From Nostoc cf. edaphicum LEGE 07299 (lineage in GTDB: Bacteria > Cyanobacteriota > Cyanobacteriia > Cyanobacteriales > Nostocaceae), in the NCBI RefSeq assembly GCF_015207245.1, contig NZ_JADEXF010000121.1, positions 1-7,862 on the forward strand: 7,862 nt of DNA. Reading direction: 5' to 3'. Below, piece after piece: positions 1-5,452 of this stretch. The notes below the pieces were generated by a model. The model ran no database searches and had not been told where the DNA came from. It worked only from the letters and a program-made list of their open reading frames with translations. How positions within the stretch are numbered: position 1 is the first letter of the stretch; each line of letters opens with the position of its first letter. The position numbers were made by a program, and so were the translations under genes.

Positions 1-282
1 TACTTACACTGCTGAAGAACAATAAGGTAAAGCAGGAGAAGAATATACAGCAGAATTCAGGAGTCAGAATGGGCTACGCCCCTACGCTAACAGAAGAAAA
101 ACAGGCTTTCTACTTGGTTTTGAAACGAGTAGTTGTGTACTTTACAACTTAATTTCCCTGTAAAAATCATTAAGAATACTTCTGTTTAGTAATTGATAAT
201 AGTTTCAATAATTACTAGAGTACTTATCAACCCCGGCTGAATCTTAAGTAAGATATAGTAACTGAAAGTTCAAGCTTTGCCG
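1..282. other. Upstream spacer with a dispersed repeat and small inverted repeats
   Basis: No convincing gene is seen here. The first part holds a copy of a dispersed repeat (57-95, listed separately). An 8-bp inverted repeat TAGTAATT/AATTACTA lies at 187-194 and 210-217 with a 15-nt spacer, and AGTTGT/ACAACT at 131-136 and 144-149 could form a small hairpin. The cbiX promoter should lie in this stretch. TATAGT at 254-259 is a possible -10 element, but no matching -35 is visible, so I do not call a promoter. Confidence 0.5.
57..95 (+). repeat. Dispersed intergenic repeat, copy 1
   Basis: A 20-nt exact match (tcaggagtcagaatgggcta, 57-76) recurs at 2486-2505, and an 11-nt match (cgctaacagaa, 85-95) recurs at 2519-2529, in the same order and orientation. 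The middle section differs by small insertions. GGGCTACGCC (71-80) is the reverse complement of 3438-3447 in the repeat at the end of cobK. Such elements are typical of Nostocales intergenic DNA; family membership is from memory. Confidence 0.75.
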
Positions 283-1008
283 ATGTCATCTGCCTATCTG
301 CTATTATCTCACGGAAGTCGCGATCGCCGCCCAGAAATTGCTATGCAGCAACTAGCTAGTCTGGTATGTCAGAAATTGTCAAGCGAACATTTGGTTGGCA
401 TCGCTGCTTTAGAAATGAGTCCTCAGCCTTTACACGAGCAGATTCAACAATTTGCTAAAAGCGCTTTTGGCGATTCCTTACTGTCTCAAAATGAAAATCG
501 CCTCAAAATTGTACCGCTATTTCTGCTGCCGGGAGTGCATGTGATGACAGACATTCCTGCCGAAGTAGCACTCGCACAACAGGCTGCTGGTCAAGATATC
601 ATCATTGAGTTGCAACCATATTTAGGCTCTCACCCCAATTTAGAGAAATTGCTGGCAAAGCAAATAGCTGCTATAAAAGCAGAAGCATGGATTCTCTTAG
701 CTCATGGTAGCCGTCGCCCAGGTTCGCAAAAAACTGTGGAAGCAATGGCGGCGAGTTTGGGAGCAGTTGCTGCTTATTGGGCTGGGCCTCCTAGTTTAGA
801 ATCACGCGTGAAAGAGTTGGTAGATGCTGGTTATCGGGAAATTGCAATTTTGCCATACTTTTTATTCGCTGGTGGAATAACCGATGCGATCGCTACCTCA
901 ATAGAGGAGCTAAAATTACAATTTTCTGCGGTGAATTTCCAACTGGCAGAGCCACTGGGAGTAAGTGCAGAATTAGCCGAGCTAATTTGGGATTTAACAC
1001 AGAAATGA
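283..1008 (+). CDS. cbiX: Sirohydrochlorin chelatase, two-domain CbiX/SirB type
   Basis: This 241-residue class II chelatase inserts a divalent metal (cobalt for B12, iron for siroheme) into sirohydrochlorin in the cytoplasm. Two repeated half-domains are visible. The first has LSHGSR (His10) and PLFLLPGVHVMTD (His86), the two histidines expected at the metal site. The second has LAHGSR (His141), but at the second position it reads YFLFAGGITDA (192-202) without histidine, so only the N-terminal half looks catalytic, as known for long CbiX proteins. I chose ATG 283 over an in-frame TTG at 277 because it sits directly before the conserved start of the domain; neither has a clear Shine-Dalgarno. 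The stop overlaps the cobA start (ATGA), implying translational coupling. Sequence alone does not decide between cobalt and iron; pairing with cobA fits siroheme, B12 or both. Confidence 0.92.
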   Translation: MSSAYLLLSHGSRDRRPEIAMQQLASLVCQKLSSEHLVGIAALEMSPQPLHEQIQQFAKSAFGDSLLSQNENRLKIVPLFLLPGVHVMTDIPAEVALAQQAAGQDIIIELQPYLGSHPNLEKLLAKQIAAIKAEAWILLAHGSRRPGSQKTVEAMAASLGAVAAYWAGPPSLESRVKELVDAGYREIAILPYFLFAGGITDAIATSIEELKLQFSAVNFQLAEPLGVSAELAELIWDLTQK

Positions 1009-1784
1009 ACCGCACAGAAAAGCAGGAGAACAAGTATTTGGGAAAGGTTTATTTAGTAGGTGCGGGGCCAGGAGATCCAGGATTAATTACCCTGAAGGCG
1101 AAAGGTTTGTTGGAATGTGCAGATGTAGTCATCTATGATGCCTTGGTGAGTCCGGCAATTCTGGCAATGATTAATCCCCAAGCCGAGCAAATTAATGCTG
1201 GAAAACGTGCGGGGAGACATTCGTTATTGCAGTCAGAAACAACTCAATTGTTGATTGAGAAAGCGCAGGATAATGCAATTGTAGTGCGGCTCAAGGGTGG
1301 CGATCCCTTTATTTTTGGTCGCGGTGGCGAAGAGATGGAAGAATTAGTCAAAGCTGGAATATCAACGGAAGTAGTCCCAGGTATCACTTCAGGGATTGCA
1401 GCAGCAGCATACTCAGGTATTCCTTTGACGCATCGTCTGTATAGTTCGTCAGTCACATTTGTAACTGGTCATGAAGCGGCGGGTAAGTATAGACCGCAAG
1501 TGAATTGGAGTGCGATCGCTCACGGTTCCGAAACCATTGTAATTTATATGGGAATTCACAATCTGCCTTATATTGTGGAAGAATTAATTACAGCTGGGTT
1601 GAATTTAGAAACGCCGATTGCTTTGGTGCGCTGGGGTACGCGCCCAGAACAAGAAGAATTAATTGGGACATTGAAAACAATAGTCACACAGGTAGAGGAA
1701 ACTGGATTTAGTGCGCCTGCGATCGCAGTTATTGGACAAGTAGTGAATATGCACAGTATTTTGTCTGGTTGTCGTCCAGTATAA
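1005..1784 (+). CDS. cobA: Uroporphyrinogen-III C-methyltransferase (SUMT)
   Basis: This 259-residue enzyme transfers two methyl groups from S-adenosylmethionine to uroporphyrinogen III, giving precorrin-2, the branch point to siroheme and cobalamin. Family motifs are complete: VYLVGAGPGDPGLIT (15-29), VVIYDALVS (41-49), VVRLKGGDPFIFGRGGEE (93-110), VVPGITSG (123-130), GIPLTHR (138-144) and RWGTRPEQ (209-216). The length fits a stand-alone CobA rather than the fused CysG, so the precorrin-2 dehydrogenase must be encoded elsewhere. ATG 1005 overlaps the cbiX stop by four bases; an in-frame TTG at 987 lies within cbiX and would only add non-conserved residues. HIP1 sites occur inside the gene at 1512 and 1719. 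A hairpin follows 26 nt after the stop. Confidence 0.95.
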   Translation: MNRTEKQENKYLGKVYLVGAGPGDPGLITLKAKGLLECADVVIYDALVSPAILAMINPQAEQINAGKRAGRHSLLQSETTQLLIEKAQDNAIVVRLKGGDPFIFGRGGEEMEELVKAGISTEVVPGITSGIAAAAYSGIPLTHRLYSSSVTFVTGHEAAGKYRPQVNWSAIAHGSETIVIYMGIHNLPYIVEELITAGLNLETPIALVRWGTRPEQEELIGTLKTIVTQVEETGFSAPAIAVIGQVVNMHSILSGCRPV

Positions 1785-1810
1785 GTAATCCTGAATCAAA
1801 GGCGCACAAA

Positions 1811-1847
1811 CAAGATTCCCGACTTCTTGAAAAAGTCGGGGATCTTG
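1811..1847 (+). repeat. 15-bp hairpin (CCCGACTT-type dispersed repeat, possible terminator)
   Basis: Arms 1811-1825 and 1833-1847 pair over 15 bp with a single T-G wobble (1817/1841) around a 7-nt loop, with cores CCCGACTT and AAGTCGGG. It lies between cobA and the riboswitch, where a terminator is expected, but no T-run follows on the plus strand. Similar hairpins are, from memory, widely scattered in Nostoc-type genomes, so it may be a mobile-type repeat that also ends cobA transcription. Confidence 0.75.
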
Positions 1848-1870
1848 GCAGTTGCGAGTGTATGATCGAT

Positions 1871-2019
1871 AAGGTTATTCGGTTCTGGTGGGAGTCAGCC
1901 ACCAGAGGTAACGGGGAAAGTTCGGTGCAAATCCGGCGCTGTCCCGCAACTGTGAACGAATTTGAGATTAAAGAACTAAATCGAAAATCTCAAATTGAGT
2001 GAGTCAGGATGCCCGCCGA
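1871..2019 (+). promoter_or_regulatory. Cobalamin (adenosylcobalamin-type) riboswitch
   Basis: The conserved core is clear: GTGCAAATCCGGCGCTGTCC (from 1925) continues to CGCAACTGTGA, and the closing B12 box agtcaggatgcccgcc lies at 2002-2017. Supporting helices are visible. TCTGGTGG/CCACCAGA pairs at 1884-1891 and 1899-1906 around a 7-nt loop, and a perfect 11-bp peripheral stem AATTTGAGATT/AATCTCAAATT pairs at 1959-1969 and 1986-1996. TATGAT at 1861-1866 could be a -10 element placing the RNA start near the aptamer edge, though no good -35 is seen. No intrinsic terminator lies between the B12 box and the next start codon, which is only 39 nt away, so control of translation initiation is more likely (inference). 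The regulated gene is the DUF1636 protein, perhaps with cobK. Confidence 0.93.
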
Positions 2020-2056
2020 AATAAATTTATTAGTTTCACATATCTGCGAGGTACAG

Positions 2057-2470
2057 ATGACTACTACTATAAATATTTCTCCAACTAGTCCAATGGAAGT
2101 TGCTGAACATACTTTATTTGTTTGCAAAACCTGTGCCAGTGTTTGGCAAAATGGAAAACGCTTAGGTGAAAGTGGTGGTGAAAAACTTTTACACCAACTT
2201 CAGCAGCTGGCACAAGATTGGGAGTTACGAGATCAATTCCCAATTCAGGAAGTTGAATGCATGAGTGCTTGTAATCGTTCTTGTGTAGTCGCTTTTAGTG
2301 CTAAAGGTAAATTAACATATTTATTTGGTGATTTAGCCGTTGATGGTAGTGCCTCTGCGGTACTGGAATGTGCTAGTCAATACTATGCTAAAGCAGATGG
2401 TTTGCTGCCTTGGTCAGAGCGTCCAGAAGCAATGAAGAAGGGCATTTTAGCAAAGATTCCACCTTTATGA
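2057..2470 (+). CDS. DUF1636 family protein, probable Fe-S or metal-binding, B12-regulated
   Basis: This 137-residue cytoplasmic protein matches what I know of the DUF1636 family, often annotated as a metal-binding protein and found near cobalamin genes in cyanobacteria. Cysteines are arranged as FVCKTC (Cys23, Cys26) and CMSACNRSC (Cys68, Cys72, Cys76), reminiscent of thioredoxin-like [2Fe-2S] ferredoxins. The family-type tail LPWSERPEAMKKGI and the following AKIPP are present. ATG 2057 is preferred because GAGG (2048-2051) precedes it by 5 nt. An in-frame upstream ATG at 2009 lies inside the B12 box of the riboswitch and would add 16 residues encoded by aptamer and leader. The biochemical role is unknown; a part in cobalt handling or a redox step of B12 synthesis is inference from the riboswitch and neighbours. 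Confidence 0.88.
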   Translation: MTTTINISPTSPMEVAEHTLFVCKTCASVWQNGKRLGESGGEKLLHQLQQLAQDWELRDQFPIQEVECMSACNRSCVVAFSAKGKLTYLFGDLAVDGSASAVLECASQYYAKADGLLPWSERPEAMKKGILAKIPPL

Positions 2471-2485
2471 AGAAGAACTCAGAAG

Positions 2486-2529
2486 TCAGGAGTCAGAATG
2501 GGCTAAACGCCCTGCTACCGCTAACAGAA
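2486..2529 (+). repeat. Dispersed intergenic repeat, copy 2
   Basis: This is the second copy of the element at 57-95, sharing the 20-nt block 2486-2505 and the 11-nt block 2519-2529. The right end runs into a palindrome ACAGAAAA-G-TTTTCTGT (2524-2540), which could fold into a short hairpin and might serve as a weak terminator for the DUF1636 gene. Confidence 0.75.
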
Positions 2530-2667
2530 AAGTTTTCTGTACGAATAGCTGATAGAGCCAAGTAAAGCGAGTCCGCGAGAGTTTGAGTATAGAATAAAAC
2601 CTCTTTCGCCGTGGGCAAAAATAAATTCAAATATTCTTCCTTGAATCTATCCGTTTATGGGTAGAGT

Positions 2668-2695
2668 ATTCTGAATCCTGAATTCTGAATTCTGA
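2668..2695 (+). repeat. Heptamer tandem repeat (ATTCTGA x4)
   Basis: There are four head-to-tail 7-bp units: ATTCTGA, ATCCTGA, ATTCTGA and ATTCTGA, with one mismatch. This is a short tandemly repeated sequence (STRR) of the type known from heterocystous cyanobacteria. It ends 10 nt before the cobK ATG, where a ribosome binding site would be expected. Its reverse complement resembles the cagaattcaggagtcagaat stretch at 51-70. Confidence 0.85.
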
Positions 2696-2705
2696 CTCCT
2701 TTTTA

Positions 2706-3467
2706 ATGATGCGCGTTTTGATTCTGGGTGGGACGGGTGATGCAGCAGAATTAGCTGCCAAAGTGACGACTATTCAAGGGTTAGAAGTAATCACCTCTTT
2801 AGCTGGCCGCACCCGCGAACCGTCAGTACCTCTGGGCGATTTACGGGTTGGAGGCTTCGGGGGTGCGGCTGGATTGGCTAGCTATCTGCGAGTCATGGAA
2901 ATCGACTTATTAATTGATGCAACCCATCCTTTTGCGGCTCAGATTTCCTTCAATGCGGCAGATGCGGCAACGGAAGTTGGAGTCCCCCGTCTGATGTTAA
3001 TTCGTCCGCCTTGGGAAAAAGAAAGTGGCGATGGCTGGATTGAAGTTGATAGTGTTGCAGCCGCAGCAACAGCCCTGCAAAATCAGGCACAGCGAGTATT
3101 TTTGACAGTTGGTAGACAAGAACTCGCCGCCTTTGCTCACTTGGAGAAAATTTGGTTTTTGATGCGGATGATTGACCCTCCTGGCGAAGATGCTTTAGTA
3201 CCGCCGGGGATGGTATTGTGCGATCGCGGGCCTTTTACCCTCAATAATGAGAGACAAATTCTGATTGAGAACAACATTGATACCATCGTCAGTAAAAATA
3301 GCGGTGGCGATGCCACAAAGCCCAAGATTATTGCCGCGCGAGAACTGGGCGTAAAGGTTGTTATGGTAAATCGTCCAGCGATACCGCCAGGGGAGCAGGT
3401 TAATAATGTTGATGCTGCTTTGGTATGGTTAGGCGTAGGCGTAGCCCGCCGTAGGCATCGCTGCTAA
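2706..3467 (+). CDS. cobK: Precorrin-6A (cobalt-precorrin-6A) reductase
   Basis: This 253-residue CobK/CbiJ enzyme reduces a double bond of the precorrin-6A macrocycle with NADPH during corrin-ring synthesis. Visible motifs are ILGGTGDAAELA near the N-terminus (6-17), RVGGFGG (47-53), DATHPFA (71-77), VFLTVGRQELAAF (131-143), RGPF (174-177), VSKNSGGDATKPK (195-207) and VMVNRPAIPPG (219-229). Two ATGs stand side by side (2706 and 2709); either could start. No Shine-Dalgarno is seen, because a heptamer repeat fills the space upstream. The gene follows the riboswitch-led DUF1636 gene by 235 bp and may share its transcript. The last residues (about 243-253, GVGVARRRHRC) are encoded by a dispersed repeat, so the native C-terminus was probably slightly different. 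It converges with the glutamine-synthetase-like gene, 32 bp away. Confidence 0.93.
   Translation: MMRVLILGGTGDAAELAAKVTTIQGLEVITSLAGRTREPSVPLGDLRVGGFGGAAGLASYLRVMEIDLLIDATHPFAAQISFNAADAATEVGVPRLMLIRPPWEKESGDGWIEVDSVAAAATALQNQAQRVFLTVGRQELAAFAHLEKIWFLMRMIDPPGEDALVPPGMVLCDRGPFTLNNERQILIENNIDTIVSKNSGGDATKPKIIAARELGVKVVMVNRPAIPPGEQVNNVDAALVWLGVGVARRRHRC
3432..3461 (+). repeat. GGCGTAGCCC-type dispersed repeat inside the 3' end of cobK
   Basis: GC-rich sequence with a doubled GGCGTA followed by GCCCGCCGTAGGCATCGC, standing out from the surrounding base composition. Elements reading GGCGTAGCCCGCCGTAGGCA are, from memory, very common between genes in Nostocales. Here the element supplies roughly the last ten codons of cobK. 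Confidence 0.7.
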
Positions 3468-3477
3468 GTAAATAGCC

Positions 3478-3497
3478 AAGATTGATAATACGATCTT
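3478..3497. terminator. Weak hairpin between convergent genes
   Basis: AAGATTG (3478-3484) can pair with CGATCTT (3491-3497) through a 6-nt ataata loop, giving 7 bp with one wobble. It sits in the 32-bp gap between the cobK and glutamine-synthetase-like stop codons. The stem is short and there is only a brief T-stretch, so a role as a shared terminator is tentative. Confidence 0.3.
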
Positions 3498-3499
3498 TC

Positions 3500-4885
3500 C
3501 TAATTCATCTTAATAATGAAGTTAATGAACTGCTGCCCCATTTTTTGAGCAAAAAGTTCGCTTTGGCTCAAATATGAAATCGCCTCTGGCAAACTTTTGG
3601 GTAAGGTGAGACTTTCTGTAGCGTAAGGTTCATCTGTTGGGGAGCCAGGGTCAAGTTTACGATCTACACCATCTAGCCCAGAAATCAATTGCGATGCCAT
3701 ATACAGATAAGGATTGGCTGCTGGTTCTCCAACTCGGTTTTCAATATGGGTGGTGGGGTCATCAAAACCGCCTTGTAATCTAATCATTGCCCCTCGATTT
3801 TCCAATCCCCATCCGGCACGATCGGGAGCTAGGGAATAAGGCCTAAATCTTTTGTAGCCGTTAATTGTCGGGGTTGTGAACACAGAAGCAGCATTGGCGT
3901 GTTTAAGAAGACCACCAACGAAATGTTTACCTAAATCTGACATTAGGGATTTGGAGTTTGCAGACATGAAAGCGTTCTCGCCTGTGCTTTGGTCTACAAG
4001 GGATTGGTGCAAATGCCAGCCATTGGAAGAAGAACCTTGCAATCCTGGACGACACATAAATGATGCGATGTAACCTTGTTGACGGCAGATTTGCTTGGTC
4101 GCCATTCGGAATATCATCATTGTATCCGCAGCTTGTAATGCCGGAATCGGGTCAAAGGTAAATTCAAATTGACCGACACCTCCTTCGTTTTCTACACTCC
4201 TTAAAGGCAATCCCATTTCAACTAAGTTTTCTGCTAAAACGCGCAGTAAGTCGTGAATCTCTGGATTGTGGGATTCTAAAAGATATTGAAAACTATGCTC
4301 TACAGCACTCACTTTGGCAGGTTCACCAGGTTTTCCAGAAGTACCAACATTAGCGATCGCTAACATTGGATCTTCTAACTTTGCCAGATACCACTCAACT
4401 TCTAAGCCGACAATATGCTCCAATCCTCTTTGATGTAACTCTACCAATGATTGGCGCAAAATACCGCGACTGGAAAAGGGCATTACCTGACCATTTTGAA
4501 AGTACTCGTCACAGAGGATAAAACCAGTACGTTTTGCCCAAGGCAGAATTTTGAAGGTATCAGGGTCAGGAACAGCGACAAGATTTGGCGCACCTGTCAT
4601 CAAAGGCATATCTAAACTACCGCCAGGCACAAACGGGTTAAAGACTATTGCACCACCAGTATCAAACAGGAATGTCCCTGTGCTGATTTGCATACCGTTT
4701 TCTAAGGCGCTGAAAAATGTCTGCGGTAAGAGCGATTTGCTGCGAACAATGCCATGCTGGTCTGACCAAGCGGTACGAATCAACAATAAATCCCGTTCTT
4801 TAACAACAGCCTGGATCTTTTTAGATGCTTCTTTTTGGATTTCTGTCCACAGGTGATGACGCTCAATAAATCCAGGTCTTTTCAT
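3500..4885 (-). CDS. Glutamine synthetase family protein (GlnA/GlnT-like ligase), shortened C-terminus
   Basis: This 461-residue protein belongs to the ATP-dependent glutamate-amine ligase superfamily. Active-site motifs are largely kept: SDQHG (41-45), VGLEVEWYL (159-167, metal-binding Glu), NEGGVGQFEF (233-242), NGWHLHQSL (288-296), NGYKRFRPYSLAP (342-354), LENRGAMIRL (361-370) and IENRVGEPAANPYLYMA (381-397). Fold and ATP/glutamate chemistry are therefore likely, but the amine acceptor (ammonia or another amine) cannot be read from sequence. The canonical nitrogen-assimilation GlnA looks different enough that I give no gene symbol. The protein ends at FINFIIKMN, whereas relatives I know continue for roughly 20-30 residues with an ERF...VTDWE-like tail, so the end may be lost. 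Only a weak Shine-Dalgarno (TTAGG) lies before the ATG. A HIP1 site lies inside at 4353. Confidence 0.85.
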   Translation of the reverse strand: MKRPGFIERHHLWTEIQKEASKKIQAVVKERDLLLIRTAWSDQHGIVRSKSLLPQTFFSALENGMQISTGTFLFDTGGAIVFNPFVPGGSLDMPLMTGAPNLVAVPDPDTFKILPWAKRTGFILCDEYFQNGQVMPFSSRGILRQSLVELHQRGLEHIVGLEVEWYLAKLEDPMLAIANVGTSGKPGEPAKVSAVEHSFQYLLESHNPEIHDLLRVLAENLVEMGLPLRSVENEGGVGQFEFTFDPIPALQAADTMMIFRMATKQICRQQGYIASFMCRPGLQGSSSNGWHLHQSLVDQSTGENAFMSANSKSLMSDLGKHFVGGLLKHANAASVFTTPTINGYKRFRPYSLAPDRAGWGLENRGAMIRLQGGFDDPTTHIENRVGEPAANPYLYMASQLISGLDGVDRKLDPGSPTDEPYATESLTLPKSLPEAISYLSQSELFAQKMGQQFINFIIKMN

Positions 4886-4990
4886 TTGGATTGCCTAATC
4901 ATGTTCAACTGAAGAGTGCGGTTAGTTTGACATTAGCTTTCATCAGGCGCTTTCATTCTTGGCGATCGCCGCAAATTGCTAACTCATCTG
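4886..4990. other. Spacer upstream of the glutamine-synthetase-like gene
   Basis: This is the 105-bp gap between the small membrane-peptide frame and the ligase gene, both on the minus strand. It contains a HIP1 site (4962-4969). I see no convincing promoter or operator; minus-strand TTGAAC near 4903 is the only -35-like string and lies too close to the start codon to be persuasive. Confidence 0.4.
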
Positions 4991-5038
4991 TCACAGACCC
5001 AGCGATCGCACCATCAACATCAACATGATGGCGATCGC
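4962..5038. repeat. Cluster of three HIP1 octamers
   Basis: GCGATCGC occurs at 4962-4969, 5002-5009 and 5031-5038, three times in 77 bp. Eight further copies were found at 320, 886, 1512, 1719, 3220, 4353, 6897 and 7026. HIP1 over-representation is a known hallmark of many cyanobacterial genomes. Two of the clustered copies fall inside the small membrane-peptide frame. Confidence 0.9.
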
Positions 5039-5107
5039 TAATGCCAAACCCGCACATAATATGTAATCTCGTGAACTTTTGGGATTTTCTTGATTATATG
5101 AATTCAT
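4991..5107 (-). CDS. Putative 38-residue single-span membrane peptide
   Basis: Reading the minus strand from ATG 5107 gives 38 residues ending in TGA at 4993-4991. The first 14 residues are polar (MNSYNQENPKSSRD). Residues 15-33 (YILCAGLALAIAIMLMLMV) form an unbroken hydrophobic segment long enough for one transmembrane helix, followed by RSLGL with a positive residue at the membrane edge. By the positive-inside rule orientation is ambiguous, since Lys10, Arg13 and Arg34 flank both sides. I do not recognise a named family; it is not one of the photosystem or cytochrome b6f small subunits I know. No strong Shine-Dalgarno is present. It lies 105 bp upstream of, and in the same direction as, the glutamine-synthetase-like gene. 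Chance origin is possible because two HIP1 sites contribute codons, but the soluble-plus-helix layout is typical of real cyanobacterial small proteins. Confidence 0.5.
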   Translation of the reverse strand: MNSYNQENPKSSRDYILCAGLALAIAIMLMLMVRSLGL

Positions 5108-5452
5108 GTCAGTGTGTACGTTGTTGACAAAGCCAGAGATTGTATCATCGTCAGTGCCCGTATCAATGATGTCCCTGCTCTTATTCTCTTATTGTAGATA
5201 CCGACGAGTGGATACTCAAAAACCTGAAGAATAACACCCCAGTGGATAGAAGAGACAGCCAATAGAGTATGCGACATTACGATGAGGAATTTCTCAGAAA
5301 AGACAATTGATTTGATTTGGGAGATCAAAGAATTTCTTGGTGCCCACCAATGCTGCACTCCTGAGACGAAGAAATTCTAGAGCAAATGTTGTCAGAATTA
5401 ATGAGATAGTAATTTATTTTTCTTAAAAATCAGAGTTGGTAGTAATTAAATA
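5108..5452. other. Gene-poor spacer with inverted repeat and possible decayed coding sequence
   Basis: No intact gene is supported here. A perfect 10-bp inverted repeat AGAATTTCTT/AAGAAATTCT lies at 5329-5338 and 5369-5378 with a 30-nt spacer that includes the small hairpin TTGGTG-CC-CACCAA (5337-5350). Plus-strand frames look weakly protein-like: 5114-5197 reads VYVVDKARDCIIVSARINDV and on to a stop, and a different frame, 5191-5409, reads VDTDEWILKNLKNNTPVDRR and later DEEILEQMLSELMR, broken by stops at 5263, 5308 and 5362. This may be a relic of an old gene. The rarA promoter should lie in the AT-rich end (about 5405-5450), but no element is distinct. Confidence 0.4.
5329..5378. repeat. 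10-bp perfect inverted repeat upstream of rarA
   Basis: AGAATTTCTT (5329-5338) and AAGAAATTCT (5369-5378) are exact reverse complements, 30 nt apart and about 75 bp before the rarA start. They could be an operator, the stem of a larger RNA fold, or the ends of a remnant element. Confidence 0.55.

Noticed and set aside
2..25. Seven codons and a TAA at the left edge (TYTAEEQ), possibly the end of an upstream gene
   Set aside because: Too short to tell from chance.
69..152. Short plus-strand frame of 27 codons starting MGYAPTLTEEKQ
   Set aside because: Its first half is simply the dispersed repeat read in one frame, and there is no ribosome binding site.
1244..1456. Minus-strand frame inside cobA, and similar ones inside cobK (3137-3325) and the ligase gene (3876-4073, 4551-4856)
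   Set aside because: All are antisense shadows of well-supported genes with no independent motifs.
1769..2002. Plus-strand open frame of 77 codons running from the cobA end through the riboswitch
   Set aside because: It lies over the CCCGACTT hairpin and the cobalamin aptamer, whose RNA conservation explains the sequence; the translation shows no protein-like pattern.
5104..5358. Minus-strand 84-codon frame with several hydrophobic stretches
   Set aside because: No recognisable domain, unusual composition, no ribosome binding site, and its sense strand looks more coding-like. It also overlaps the start of the small membrane-peptide frame.
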